A DNA stretch of 64,000 nucleotides from Arhodomonas sp052060015. GTDB taxonomy: Bacteria > Pseudomonadota > Gammaproteobacteria > Nitrococcales > Nitrococcaceae. The position numbers were made by a program, and so were the translations under genes. The stretch is from positions 724,345 to 788,344 of the forward strand of contig NZ_JBPODZ010000001.1 of NCBI RefSeq assembly GCF_052060015.1, written 5' to 3'. The notes beneath the pieces are model-generated. The model was not told the origin of the DNA. It saw nothing but the letters and a program-made list of their open reading frames with translations, and ran no database searches. Below, in pieces: positions 9,681 through 18,874 of this stretch; within the stretch, counting starts at the first letter, position 1, and the number at the start of each line of letters is the position of its first letter.

Positions 9681-10153
9681 ACTTCCCTCATCGTGCACCG
9701 GATCTCGGCGCTGACCGCCACCGCCCCGTCCACCCGCGCCTCCACGGCGAACATCCAGATACCACGCATGTTGCGGTTGAACCGTGCCGCGAGCCGTAGC
9801 TGGTCGCCCGGCTCCACGGGCCGCTTAAACTTCGCCTTGTCGATGCCGACCAGGTAGAAGAGCTTGGAATCGTCCGGCTGCTCCTCGTCGGGCTGCATCT
9901 CCCGGGTGCGGAAGGCCAGCAACCCGCAGGCCTGGGCCAGCGCCTCGAGGATCAGCACCCCGGGCATAACCGCGCGCTGGGGGAAATGCCCCTGGAAGAA
10001 GGGCTCGTTGGCGGTCACGTTCTTCACCGCCTCTATGGACTCGCCGGGGCGGCACGCGACCACCCGGTCCACCAGCAGGAACGGATAGCGGTGGGGGAGG
10101 TAGTTCTTGATTCGGTGGGTATCCATACCCTCGCACGTGTCGTTGTCAGTCAT
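9677..10153 (-). CDS. fabZ: 3-hydroxyacyl-[ACP] dehydratase
   Basis: FabZ dehydrates 3-hydroxyacyl-ACP in fatty acid elongation and draws on the same substrate pool as LpxA and LpxD. The hot-dog fold signature is clear: LPHRYPFLLVDRV with the active-site His, then NEPFFQGHFPQRAVMPGVLILEALAQ with the catalytic Glu. The open frame runs further upstream, but the ATG at 10153 has GGAAG at good spacing and overlaps the lpxD stop by 8 bp; an ATG at 10126 is the alternative. The product is 158 residues with the chosen start. Confidence 0.95.
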   Translation of the reverse strand: MTDNDTCEGMDTHRIKNYLPHRYPFLLVDRVVACRPGESIEAVKNVTANEPFFQGHFPQRAVMPGVLILEALAQACGLLAFRTREMQPDEEQPDDSKLFYLVGIDKAKFKRPVEPGDQLRLAARFNRNMRGIWMFAVEARVDGAVAVSAEIRCTMREV

Positions 10154-11198
10154 GGTTCTTCCGTTGTTGGGATTCGGCGTTTTCCAGCCGGCGCTCGAGC
10201 TCGCGCAGCCGCCGCGCCATACTGTCGAGCTGGTTGAAACGTGCCGCATTGCGCCGCCACTGCCGGGCGGGTGCCATGGGTGTACCCGAGGCGTAGGCGT
10301 CCGCCTCGCGGATGTCGTGGGTGATCCGCGCCATGGCGGTCAATACGCTCCCGTCGGCGATCTCAAGGTGCCCGGCGATCCCGGCACCGCCGGCGACGCT
10401 CACCCCGCGGCCAAGCCGCGTACTGCCCGCGACCGCCGAGCAGCCGGCCATGGCGGAGTGCGCCCCGATGCGGCAGTTATGCGCGACCTGGACGAGGTTG
10501 TCGATCTTGACGCCGTCCTCGATGACGGTGTCCTCCAGGGCCCCGCGGTCGACGGTCGCATTGGCGCCGATCTCCACGTCGTCACCGATGACCACCCGGC
10601 CGATCTGGGGCACCTTCTCCCAGCGCTCCCCATCCCGGGCATAGCCGAAGCCATCCGCACCCACGACCGCCCCGCCGTGGATGATGACTCGGTCGCCGAT
10701 CACCGCGCCGGGATAGATCACCGCGCACGCCCGGATCCGGCAGTCCGCACCGACGCGGCTGCCCTCGCCCACCACCGCGTTGGCCTCGATGACCGAACGG
10801 GCCCCCACCCGCGCGCCAGCCGCGACCACCGCCCCCGGCGCCACATGGGCGGTCTCTTCCAGCACCGCGTCCGCGGCGACATGGGAACCGGGCTGCGCCC
10901 CTGCCGGGTGGGCCGGCTCCGGATGCAACACCTGCGCGGCGCGCGCGAAGGCAAGGTGGGGATGGTCGCTGAGCAGCGCCGCGGTATGCAGCCCCTCGGC
11001 ATCCCGCCGTCGCAGTATTACCGCCGTCGCACGGGTGGTCGCGAGTTCCTGACGCAGGCGGGAATCGGACAGGAAACTGACCGCACCCGGCGTGCCAGTC
11101 GTCAACGGCGCTACCGCCCGGACCCGCGCGGCGCCGTCGCCGATCAACTCACAGCCGATCCGCTCGGCAAGATCCTGTAGGGGTATCCCCTGCTCCAC
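10146..11198 (-). CDS. lpxD: UDP-3-O-(3-hydroxyacyl)glucosamine N-acyltransferase
   Basis: LpxD adds the second hydroxyacyl chain in lipid A synthesis. An N-terminal uridine-binding domain is followed by a left-handed beta-helix with long runs of hexapeptide repeats and the catalytic His segment (VVGADGFGYA, LVQAVAHNCRIG-type region), then a C-terminal helix (RLRELERRLENAE). The start is taken as the GTG at 11198 (VEQGIPLQDLAERIG) with an AAGAGG ribosome-binding site, because the longer frame runs over the skp stop and has no family similarity. The product is 350 residues. Skp ends 28 bp upstream. Confidence 0.95.
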   Translation of the reverse strand: MEQGIPLQDLAERIGCELIGDGAARVRAVAPLTTGTPGAVSFLSDSRLRQELATTRATAVILRRRDAEGLHTAALLSDHPHLAFARAAQVLHPEPAHPAGAQPGSHVAADAVLEETAHVAPGAVVAAGARVGARSVIEANAVVGEGSRVGADCRIRACAVIYPGAVIGDRVIIHGGAVVGADGFGYARDGERWEKVPQIGRVVIGDDVEIGANATVDRGALEDTVIEDGVKIDNLVQVAHNCRIGAHSAMAGCSAVAGSTRLGRGVSVAGGAGIAGHLEIADGSVLTAMARITHDIREADAYASGTPMAPARQWRRNAARFNQLDSMARRLRELERRLENAESQQRKNHD

Positions 11199-11226
11199 CT
11201 GGAACCTCTTCTTCCGGCGCGGGGCG

Positions 11227-11820
11227 TCAGCCGCCCTGCTGGTTGCGTTCGAACTCCCGTCGCAGGCGCTCGATGATGCGGTCGGTGATGTCCACCGCGT
11301 CACTGGCGTAGATCACGCCGTCACTGACTACCAGGTCATAGCCCTCGGAGTCGGCATATTCGCTCACGGTCTGCAGGATCCGTCGCTGCAGTGCGCCGAG
11401 CTCCTCGTTGCGCCGCATGTTGAAGTCCTCCCGGAACGCGTCCTGGGTGCGCTGGATATCCCGGCGCAGGCCGACGACCTCCCGCTGCAACGCCTGGCGC
11501 TCGGATTCGCTCATCTCCAGCGAACGCCCCTGCATGCGTTCCTCGAGGCGCTGGAGCTCCTCCTGCATGGCCACAATCTCCTGGTCACGCGGTTCGAACT
11601 CCTCCTCGAGCTTGCGTCGTGCGGCGTCGGCCTGGGGGGCCTCCGAGGAGACCTTGCCCGGATTCACGAAGCCGATACGGAGCTCCTCGGCGGCCGCCGA
11701 CGTGCCGCCGGCCAATGCCAGCACCGCTGCCATTGCCGCAACGAGCCACCACCCCAGGCGCGGGCGGGACAGGCCGTCAGAAGAATGTGCCCAGGGAGAA
11801 CTGGAAGAACTGTGTGTCAT
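11227..11820 (-). CDS. skp: Periplasmic OmpH/Skp-family chaperone
   Basis: Skp is a periplasmic trimeric chaperone that carries unfolded outer-membrane proteins to the BAM complex. The protein has a hydrophobic signal region (WWLVAAMAAVLALAGG, then cleavage near SAAAEE). The mature part starts LRIGFVNPGKV and continues as a long charged coiled coil (EEEFEPRDQEIVAMQEELQ onward), ending in the DGVIYASDAVDIT strand. Position between bamA and lpxD is the conserved one. The start is uncertain: the ATG at 11820 lies 44 bp inside bamA and gives an unusually long, serine-rich n-region, while the next ATG (inside the hydrophobic segment) would lack positive residues. Confidence 0.9.
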   Translation of the reverse strand: MTHSSSSSPWAHSSDGLSRPRLGWWLVAAMAAVLALAGGTSAAAEELRIGFVNPGKVSSEAPQADAARRKLEEEFEPRDQEIVAMQEELQRLEERMQGRSLEMSESERQALQREVVGLRRDIQRTQDAFREDFNMRRNEELGALQRRILQTVSEYADSEGYDLVVSDGVIYASDAVDITDRIIERLRREFERNQQGG

Positions 11821-14053
11821 CGCCGGATTCGTCGTTCAGTGGGTAGGCCACACTCATGCTCAGCGGGCCCACCGGGGAGTACCAGATCATGCCGAGACCA
11901 GCAGCGTAGCGTATGGCGCCGGCATCCACATCCTGATCATAGGTATTGTAGACCTGGCCACCATCCACGAAGGTCGTGAAGCGGATATCGCTGTCGCCGT
12001 CCCCGGGCGGCGGTACGCGCAGCTCCACGGAGCCCAAGGCGCGGAAGTTACCGCCCACCGGATCGTCGTTCTCGTCACGGGGGCCGAGGGAGTTGCTGGA
12101 GAAGCCGCGCACCGAGTTGTTGCCGCCGGCGTAGAAGTTCTCGAAGAACGGCAGCCGCTCGGTGCCCCCGAAGCTGTCGCCATAGGCGAGTGACCCCTCC
12201 ATCGCCAGGGTCAGCCAATCGGCGATGGCGGCATAACGCTGGTGCCTGTAGGTGGCACGGTAGTACTCCAGGTCACTGCCGGGGATGGCGGTGGTCAGGC
12301 TCAGCCGCTGCTGGCTCCCCTCGCTGGGGAAGATCGCCCGGTCCCGGGAGTCCCGGTTCCAGGACAGCGCTATGCGATAGGTGGTGTTGGTGGTCCCGTT
12401 GCGGTCAACGAAAGCCTGCTGGATCTCCGTGGGCTCCTGGTTGAGTTCGAGCTCTAGGTCCTCCACCTCGATATCGGCACCGATGGTGTCGTTGCCGGTC
12501 ACCGGGACCCGATAACCGTAGGTGCCGGTCATGCTCTTGATGCCGAACTCCGAGAGATCCGCCTCGTCGGCATCGGTGTCCCGATAGGCCAGGCTGATGT
12601 TGCGGTCAATACCCGAAAGGGTGTGATACCGGTCCAGATAGGAAAGCCGGTACACGGTATTGGCGTCATCGTTGTTGGCGTTGAACGCGAGCCGGTCGCC
12701 GGAGCCGAAGACGTTATCCTGCTCGACGCCGAAGTTCAGCAGCAGTCCCTGGTCCGTGCCGTAGCCGATGCCGGCGCGGATGCTGCCGGACAGCCGCTCC
12801 TGCACCGAGACATCCACGTCCACCTGGTCCTGACTGCCGGGGACGCGGGGCGTCTCGATATTCACGTTGTCAAAGAAACCAAGCCGGTCCAGGCGCCGGC
12901 GGGATTCGGCGACGTCCTCGGTGGACAGCCAGGCCCCTTCGTACTGACGCAGCTCCCGGCGGATGACGTCGTCACGGGTGCGCTCGTTGCCGGATATGTT
13001 GATCCGGCGCACGTACACCCGCTCCGCGGGATCGACGAAGAAGGTCACATCCACCGTGCCCTCCTCCTCGTTGACCTCCGGCACGGCATTGACGTTGGCG
13101 AAGGCGTAGCCGCGCTCGCCGAGCTTGTCCCGGAACGCCTCGGAGGTCTCCACCACGGCGGAGCGGGAATACAGGGTACCCGGCTCCAGGGCGACCACAT
13201 CCCGCAGCTCCTCCTCCGAGTAGACCAGGTCACCGGCGAGCGAGACTTCGCCGGCACGGAACTGCTCGCCCTCATCGAGATTGACCGTTACGTGAATGCG
13301 CCGGCGATCCGGGCTGATCGAGACCTGGGTCGAGGTAATGGTGAAGTTGACGAAGCCCCGATCCTGGTAGAAGGAACGCAGCCGCTCGAGGTCACCGGCC
13401 AGGCGTTGGCGGGAGTACCGGTCGGCATCCGAGAAGAAGCGGTACCACGGCACCGGACCCATCTCGAAGGCATCACGCAGGTCGTCGTCATCGAAGCGCT
13501 CATTGCCGACGAACTGGATCTCCTGAACCGCCGCCGGTTCCCCCTCACGGATGTCGAGGCGCACGCTTACGCGGTTGCGCGGCAGCGGCGAGACGGTACT
13601 GTCGACCTGCACGTCATAGTGGCCGAGGGAGAAATACTGCTGGCGAAGCTCACGCTCCACCCGGGCGAGCAGGGCCCGGTCCAGGGTCTGACCCTCGGCG
13701 AGCCCTGCACCCTCCAGCCCCGCGAGGAGATCGTCATCGCCGACCTCGTTGTTGCCGTGCAGCTCGATGCGGGCAATGGCGGGACGCTCCACGGCCTCTA
13801 CCACCAACACATCGCCGTCGCGCCGCAGGGTCACGTCCTGGAAGAATCCGGTGTCATAGAGCGAACGGATCGCCCGACCCACCTGCTCCTCACTGATCCG
13901 GTCACCGACCTGCACCGGGAGGTAGTTGAACACCGTCCCCGCGGAGATGCGACGCAGCCCCTCCACCCGAATGTCCTCCACCTGGAACGGCTCCATGGCC
14001 GCCACCGGCGCTACGGCGAGGGAAAACGCGAGTGCAACCAGCGATCTACGCAT
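11777..14053 (-). CDS. bamA: Outer membrane protein assembly factor BamA
   Basis: BamA is the central beta-barrel of the BAM complex that inserts outer-membrane proteins. The 758-residue protein has a signal peptide (MRRSLVALAFSLAVAPVAA), five POTRA domains over roughly residues 23-420 (FQVEDIRVEGLRRIS at the start), and a C-terminal barrel with the RGF loop motif as VRGFSSNSLGPRD. It ends in phenylalanine (LGTFF), the normal terminal signature of outer-membrane barrels. It lies between rseP (15 bp) and skp (overlapping), so barrel assembly and its chaperone are co-expressed. Confidence 0.98.
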   Translation of the reverse strand: MRRSLVALAFSLAVAPVAAMEPFQVEDIRVEGLRRISAGTVFNYLPVQVGDRISEEQVGRAIRSLYDTGFFQDVTLRRDGDVLVVEAVERPAIARIELHGNNEVGDDDLLAGLEGAGLAEGQTLDRALLARVERELRQQYFSLGHYDVQVDSTVSPLPRNRVSVRLDIREGEPAAVQEIQFVGNERFDDDDLRDAFEMGPVPWYRFFSDADRYSRQRLAGDLERLRSFYQDRGFVNFTITSTQVSISPDRRRIHVTVNLDEGEQFRAGEVSLAGDLVYSEEELRDVVALEPGTLYSRSAVVETSEAFRDKLGERGYAFANVNAVPEVNEEEGTVDVTFFVDPAERVYVRRINISGNERTRDDVIRRELRQYEGAWLSTEDVAESRRRLDRLGFFDNVNIETPRVPGSQDQVDVDVSVQERLSGSIRAGIGYGTDQGLLLNFGVEQDNVFGSGDRLAFNANNDDANTVYRLSYLDRYHTLSGIDRNISLAYRDTDADEADLSEFGIKSMTGTYGYRVPVTGNDTIGADIEVEDLELELNQEPTEIQQAFVDRNGTTNTTYRIALSWNRDSRDRAIFPSEGSQQRLSLTTAIPGSDLEYYRATYRHQRYAAIADWLTLAMEGSLAYGDSFGGTERLPFFENFYAGGNNSVRGFSSNSLGPRDENDDPVGGNFRALGSVELRVPPPGDGDSDIRFTTFVDGGQVYNTYDQDVDAGAIRYAAGLGMIWYSPVGPLSMSVAYPLNDESGDDTQFFQFSLGTFF

Positions 14054-14068
14054 TCGCCTGTCGATTCC

Positions 14069-15436
14069 TTATCCGCTCGGCCCGATCAGTCGGGCGATGT
14101 CGTTATAGAAGGCCAGCGCCATGAGCAACCCCAGTAGCAGCAGCCCGATCTGCTGCCCGGCCACCTGCGCGGCTTCCGACAGGGGCCGCCCCCGGACCCA
14201 CTCGATGCCGTTGAACAGCAGGTGACCACCGTCGAGCACCGGAACCGGAAGCAGGTTCAGTATCCCAAGGCTGATGCTGACGATGGCGAGGAACCGGAGA
14301 AACGGTACCACACCCAGCTCGGCGGACTGCCCCGCATACTGAGCGATATTGATGGGTCCGCTCAAGTTCTTCACCGACGCCTCGCCGGTGACCATGCGCA
14401 CCAGCATCTTGAGCGTAACCACGCCCGCCTCCCAGGTGGCGCCGGTGGCTTCGGCCACTGCGGCCAGGGGACCGTACTGCACCGTCTGCTGCATCCCCTC
14501 CAGGGCGGAACGGTCGAATCGCGGCGACACCCCCAGGCGCCCGATGGGCCCGTCGGGGCCGGCGACGGATTCGAGCACCGCCTCGAGGCGCCGCTCGCCG
14601 CCATCCCGGCGCACGGTGAATGCCACTTCCTCGCCGGGACGGGCCCGCACGTACTCCACCAGCGCCCGCCACTGCCCCACCGGCTGATCGTCCACCGCGA
14701 TGATCTCATCACCGGCCGCCAGCCCCGCCCGCGCCGCTGGCCCGTCGGGCATCAGCTCGGCGATCACCGGCTCGACCTCGGGCCGCCACGGCCGGATACC
14801 GAGCGCGCCGAGCACGTCCGGCTCCTCGCCGAAGGCGCCAATGGAGGCCACGTCGAGGAAGCGCTCCTGCTCACGCCCCTCCGGGGTCTCCACCGTCAAT
14901 GCCAGGGCCCGATTACCCGGACCCTCGGAGAGCAACTGCATGAGCACGTCGTCCCAGGTGGCGGTGGGTTCGCCGGCCACTGCGCGAATCCGGTCACCTC
15001 GTTCGAGACCGGCCGCCGCGGCGGCGCTTTCGGGGGCGATGTCGCCGAGCACGGGCTTGAGCTCGGTGGTGCCGATGACGAACATCGCCCAGTAGGCCAC
15101 CACGGCAAAGAGGAAGTTGAAGCCCGGCCCGGCGAAGAGGATGGCATTGCGGACCCACAGGGGCTTGCGGTTGAACGCCCGGTGACGCTCGTGCTCCGGT
15201 ACATCCTCCTCGCGCTCGTCGAGCATCTTCACGTAGCCGCCCAGGGGGATCGCGGAGAGGGCATACTCGGTGCCGTCCGCCCCCTGTCGGCGCCAGATCA
15301 CCCGACCGAAGCCCACGGAGAAGCGCAGCACCTTGACCCCGAGCCGCCGCGCCACCCAGAAGTGGCCGAACTCGTGGACGGTGACCAGCAGCCCCAGGGC
15401 CACGATGAAGGCAATGATATTGGTGAGCACGCTCAC
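14069..15436 (-). CDS. rseP: Site-2 protease RseP
   Basis: RseP is the inner-membrane zinc metalloprotease that cuts RseA in the sigma-E envelope stress pathway and clears signal peptides. HEFGH at residues 21-25 lies in the first membrane helix. The third zinc ligand is in LDGGH near residue 402 (ILNLLPVPVLDGG). Two tandem PDZ domains lie between (residues about 120-300). The 455-residue length matches E. coli (450). Its start overlaps the dxr stop by 4 bp, and it is followed by bamA. Confidence 0.97.
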   Translation of the reverse strand: MSVLTNIIAFIVALGLLVTVHEFGHFWVARRLGVKVLRFSVGFGRVIWRRQGADGTEYALSAIPLGGYVKMLDEREEDVPEHERHRAFNRKPLWVRNAILFAGPGFNFLFAVVAYWAMFVIGTTELKPVLGDIAPESAAAAAGLERGDRIRAVAGEPTATWDDVLMQLLSEGPGNRALALTVETPEGREQERFLDVASIGAFGEEPDVLGALGIRPWRPEVEPVIAELMPDGPAARAGLAAGDEIIAVDDQPVGQWRALVEYVRARPGEEVAFTVRRDGGERRLEAVLESVAGPDGPIGRLGVSPRFDRSALEGMQQTVQYGPLAAVAEATGATWEAGVVTLKMLVRMVTGEASVKNLSGPINIAQYAGQSAELGVVPFLRFLAIVSISLGILNLLPVPVLDGGHLLFNGIEWVRGRPLSEAAQVAGQQIGLLLLGLLMALAFYNDIARLIGPSG

Positions 15437-16617
15437 GGGCGCCCTCCTGCGTCGTTGACGATGCGGCCGGCTTGCTCGCGGGCGAGCCGGTCGCTGTCCA
15501 TCACCTGCGCCAGCGAGGACACGGGCTCCGAGGGCAGCGCGTCCAGGGTGGCGGCGATCACCTCCGCGATCCCGGTAAAGCCAAGGCGCCCCTCCAGGAA
15601 GGCCGCCACCGCGACCTCGTTGGCGGCATTGAGGACGGCCGGCGCACTGCCACCTTCCACCAGGGCCGCACGGGCCAGCCCCAGGCAGGGAAAGCGTTCA
15701 CCGTCCGGCGGCTCGAAATCCAGGCGCGCCACGCTGAAAAGATCCAGCGGCGTGACGCCGGCATCGATGCGCTCCGGGGCAGCCAGGGCATGGGCGATGG
15801 GCGTGCGCATATCCGGGTTGCCCAGCTGCGCGAGGACCGAACCATCCACGTACTCGACCAGGGAGTGGATCACGCTCTGAGGGTGGATGACCACCTCCAC
15901 CGCCTCGGGCTGCAGGCCGAACAGGAGGCAGGCCTCGATGTACTCCAGCCCCTTGTTCATCATGGTAGCGGAATCCACCGAGATCTTGCGCCCCATCTGC
16001 CAGTTCGGGTGGGCGCAGGCCTGCTCCGGTGTAACCCCGTCCAGGCTCTCCACGCTATGGGCACGGAACGGCCCGCCGGAGGCGGTGAGCAGCACCCGTC
16101 GGACCCCGTGCGCCGCCGCCGCGCCGCGCTGGAAGCCCGGCGGCAGGCACTGGAAGATGGCATTGTGCTCACTGTCGACGGGCAGCAACTCGGCACCGCC
16201 GCGCTCGGCCGCCTCCAGCAGCAGCGGGCCGGCCACCACCAGGGACTCCTTGTTGGCCAGCAACACCCGATGGCCGCCGGCGACAGCGGCCATGGTCGGC
16301 GCCAGGCCCGCCGCCCCCACGATGGCGGAGATCACCACCCCGCGGGGGGCGGCCTCTACGGCCTCGACCACCCCGTCCTCGCCGCCGAGCACGGCCACCG
16401 GCTCGTCACGCAAGGCCCGGCGCAGCGCCGCGGCGGCATCCGGGTCCGCCATTGCCGCCACCCGCGGTTGATGGCGCCGGCACAGCCGCTCCATCGCCTC
16501 GACGTTGCGCCATGCCGTCAACGCATGTACCGGAAAACGCGCGGGGTGGCGGGCGACCACGTCGAGGACGCTGTCACCAATGGAACCGGTGGCGCCGAGG
16601 ACGACGATCTCAGGCAT
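15433..16617 (-). CDS. dxr: 1-deoxy-D-xylulose 5-phosphate reductoisomerase
   Basis: Dxr (IspC) makes 2-C-methyl-D-erythritol 4-phosphate, the committed step of the MEP isoprenoid pathway, using NADPH. The Rossmann motif GATGSIG lies at residues 8-14. The metal and substrate region LLPVDSEHNAIFQ and the flexible loop SGGPFR are present, and the NKGLEYIEACLLF stretch follows. I use the ATG at 16617 (MPEIVVLGATG) rather than the GTG nine bases upstream; it has GGTGG at good spacing and overlaps cdsA by 8 bp. The product is 394 residues. The neighbouring uppS uses the isoprenoid product. Confidence 0.96.
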   Translation of the reverse strand: MPEIVVLGATGSIGDSVLDVVARHPARFPVHALTAWRNVEAMERLCRRHQPRVAAMADPDAAAALRRALRDEPVAVLGGEDGVVEAVEAAPRGVVISAIVGAAGLAPTMAAVAGGHRVLLANKESLVVAGPLLLEAAERGGAELLPVDSEHNAIFQCLPPGFQRGAAAAHGVRRVLLTASGGPFRAHSVESLDGVTPEQACAHPNWQMGRKISVDSATMMNKGLEYIEACLLFGLQPEAVEVVIHPQSVIHSLVEYVDGSVLAQLGNPDMRTPIAHALAAPERIDAGVTPLDLFSVARLDFEPPDGERFPCLGLARAALVEGGSAPAVLNAANEVAVAAFLEGRLGFTGIAEVIAATLDALPSEPVSSLAQVMDSDRLAREQAGRIVNDAGGRP

Positions 16618-17452
16618 CGGCACCACCCCCGATCAGGGCGAGCCCCAGGGCGAACACCGGTGCCGCCGCCACCAAGGCATCGATACGGTCCAGTATCCCC
16701 CCATGTCCTGGTAGCAGCTGCCCGCTGTCCTTTAGGCCGCGCTGGCGCTTGAGCATGCTCTCGAACAGGTCTCCGATAACGCTCATGGCAATGGTGACGA
16801 CGCCGAGCAACAGCCCGGCCCCCCAGAATACCGCGAACGAGGCCCCCATCCATGTGGCGACCGCCAGGGCGAGGGCCGCGGCCACAAGCCCGAGAACCAG
16901 CCCGCCGGCGGCCCCGGCCCAGGTCTTGCCCGGACTCAGTGCCGGTGCCAGGCGCCGCCGTCCCCATCGTCGGCCGGCGAAATAGCCGCCGATATCGGCA
17001 CCCCACACCAACAGGAACAGCACCGTAAGCCAGAGCGGGCCGAGGGGGAAGCGATGAACCGCCAGCATGGCGGCGGCGGCGGTCAGCAACGTGATCACGC
17101 CGCCGAGACCATCCAGCCAGGGCAGTGGCCGCTGCCGTCCGCCGCTGGAGGCAAACCGCGCAATGCGCAGGCCGGGGACCAGCCACCAGGCGGCCGCCGC
17201 CGTCAGCAGCAACAAGCCTACACCGGGGCCAAGGACATACCAGGCGAGCCCGAGGGTCCCGACGGCACAGCCCACCGCGTAGGCGCCCCGCACCCAAGGG
17301 TTCGAGAGACCGGCCAGCTGCGACCATTCCCAGCCACCGGCCGCGACGACCACCGCCAGCCCCAGGGCCAGCCCCCACGGCGGCGCCCACCACACCAGGT
17401 AGACCACCAGTGGCAACAACACCACCGCGGTGATGATGCGCGTCCTAAGCAC
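16610..17452 (-). CDS. cdsA: Phosphatidate cytidylyltransferase
   Basis: CdsA makes CDP-diacylglycerol from phosphatidate and CTP, the branch point of phospholipid synthesis. The 280-residue protein is almost all transmembrane helices. It carries the C-terminal family signature around ESMLKRQRGLKDSGQLLPG followed by HGGILDRID, with the catalytic Asp pair, and VWGADIGGYFAGR in the middle. It overlaps uppS upstream and dxr downstream by 8 bp each, which suggests translational coupling. Confidence 0.95.
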   Translation of the reverse strand: MLRTRIITAVVLLPLVVYLVWWAPPWGLALGLAVVVAAGGWEWSQLAGLSNPWVRGAYAVGCAVGTLGLAWYVLGPGVGLLLLTAAAAWWLVPGLRIARFASSGGRQRPLPWLDGLGGVITLLTAAAAMLAVHRFPLGPLWLTVLFLLVWGADIGGYFAGRRWGRRRLAPALSPGKTWAGAAGGLVLGLVAAALALAVATWMGASFAVFWGAGLLLGVVTIAMSVIGDLFESMLKRQRGLKDSGQLLPGHGGILDRIDALVAAAPVFALGLALIGGGADA

Positions 17453-18215
17453 CGTCGTTACGTCCCATCTGCCCGGTGGTCATACCGAAACGCCGCTCCC
17501 GATTGGCGAACCACTCCAGGGCCCGGTCGAGTTCGACGGCGTCGAAATCCGGCCACAGCAGATCGGTGAAATACAGCTCCGTGTAGGCCAGCTGCCAGAT
17601 GAGGAAGTTGCTGATACGGCGCTCGCCGCCGGTTCGGATGAACAGGTCCGGGTCGGGCTGCCCGGCCAGGCTGAGCCGTTCGGCCAGGGCGTTATCATCC
17701 AGGGAATCCGGCGGGCGCGCCCCCTCGGCGACCTCCCGCGCGAGGGCCTGCGCCGCCTGGACGATGTCCCAGCGGCCGCCGTAGCCGACGGCCACATTCA
17801 GCGCCAGGCACCGGTTGTCCGCCGTACGCCGCTCGGCCTCCAGCATCCGCTCGTGCAGCGCCCCGGAGAGCCGCCGATGATCGCCAATGAACCGCAACCG
17901 CACACCGCTATCGGCCAGCCGGCCGGTCTCGCGCTCCAGTGCCCGCAGGAACAACTCCATGAGCATGCGCACCTCCGCGGGCGGACGGCGCCAATTCTCA
18001 CTACTGAAGGCGAACAGGGTGACGGAAGGGATACCCCGGTCAATACAGCCCTGGACCACGCGGCGTGCCGCCTCGGCGCCGGCACGGTGTCCGTGGTGGC
18101 GTGGGCGATTGCGTCGGTAGGCCCAGCGGCCGTTTCCGTCCATGATCACGGCCAGGTGGCGGGGCAGTTTCGCGTCCGACCTGGGCTTGTCCGAATCGGG
18201 CTCTGCGGCTGTCAT
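17445..18215 (-). CDS. uppS: Undecaprenyl diphosphate synthase (cis-prenyltransferase)
   Basis: UppS adds isoprene units to farnesyl diphosphate and so supplies the lipid carrier for peptidoglycan and O-antigen. The signature HLAVIMDGNGRWA with the catalytic Asp, the LFAFSSENW segment and the late PDLFIRTGGERRISNFLIWQ motif are all present. The frame is open much further upstream, but the ATG at 18215 (MTAAEPDSDKPRS) has GAGAGG just before it and gives 256 residues, the family size. Confidence 0.96.
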   Translation of the reverse strand: MTAAEPDSDKPRSDAKLPRHLAVIMDGNGRWAYRRNRPRHHGHRAGAEAARRVVQGCIDRGIPSVTLFAFSSENWRRPPAEVRMLMELFLRALERETGRLADSGVRLRFIGDHRRLSGALHERMLEAERRTADNRCLALNVAVGYGGRWDIVQAAQALAREVAEGARPPDSLDDNALAERLSLAGQPDPDLFIRTGGERRISNFLIWQLAYTELYFTDLLWPDFDAVELDRALEWFANRERRFGMTTGQMGRNDGA

Positions 18216-18269
18216 GTCCTCTCCACGGTCGGGGGACGGCAGGGGCGGACCCAGACCGCCTTCGGCACG

Positions 18270-18298
18270 CCGGGGTCGCTGCCCGGCAGCGACCCCGG
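18270..18298 (-). repeat. Strong hairpin between frr and uppS
   Basis: A perfect 14 bp inverted repeat (CCGGGGTCGCTGCC and its complement, one base at the centre) occupies most of the frr-uppS gap. It has no run of T on either side, so it does not look like a complete intrinsic terminator; it may be an RNA-stability or processing hairpin that sets the ratio between upstream ribosomal genes and downstream envelope genes. Confidence 0.7.
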
Positions 18299-18312
18299 TA
18301 CCCGATCCGGGA

Positions 18313-18870
18313 TCAGATCTCCATGAGCTCCGCTTCCTTGTCCTTGAGGAGCTGGTCCACCTCGGCGATGCGACGGTCGGTGATCTTCTGGATCTCGTCC
18401 TCCCCGTGCTTGCGATCGTCCTCGGTGATCTCCTTCTCCTTGGCGAGGGATTTGAGGTCGCCGTTGGCATCCCGCCGTATATTGCGGATGGCCACGCGTG
18501 CCTGTTCCGCCTCCCCCCGGACCACCTTGATCAGGTCCTTGCGCCGTTCCTCGGTGAGGGCGGGCAACGGGATGCGGATCACCGCCCCGGCGGAGTTCGG
18601 TGTCAGCCCCAGGTCCGACTCCATGATCGCCTTTTCAACGGGCTGGATCATGTTCTTCTCGTAGGGGGTGACCACCAACGTCCGCGCATCCCCCACGGTC
18701 ACGTTCGCCACCTGATTCAGCGGCACCTGGGCACCGTAGTACGAGACGGTGATGTGGTCGAGCAGGCTGGTATGCGCGCGCCCCGTGCGGATCTTATGGA
18801 AATCCTGGTTGAGGTTCTCCACACTCCGCGCCATGCGTTGATCCGCATCCTTCTTGATCTCTTCGATCAT
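18313..18870 (-). CDS. frr: Ribosome recycling factor
   Basis: RRF, with EF-G, splits post-termination ribosomes. The start is the ATG at 18870 (MIEEIKKDADQRM), preceded by an AGGGGAT ribosome-binding site; the product is 185 residues, exactly the family size. Conserved parts are FHKIRTGRAHTSLLD, DARTLVVTPYEKN and the helical PALTEERRKDLIKVV to the C-terminal KDKEAELMEI. It lies 4 bp after pyrH in the rpsB-tsf-pyrH-frr order. Confidence 0.97.
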   Translation of the reverse strand: MIEEIKKDADQRMARSVENLNQDFHKIRTGRAHTSLLDHITVSYYGAQVPLNQVANVTVGDARTLVVTPYEKNMIQPVEKAIMESDLGLTPNSAGAVIRIPLPALTEERRKDLIKVVRGEAEQARVAIRNIRRDANGDLKSLAKEKEITEDDRKHGEDEIQKITDRRIAEVDQLLKDKEAELMEI

Positions 18871-18874
18871 GGTC

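Noticed and set aside
12623..14137. 504-codon plus-strand frame opposite bamA
   Set aside because: Shadow of BamA; composition rich in Asp, His and Leu and no recognisable domain.
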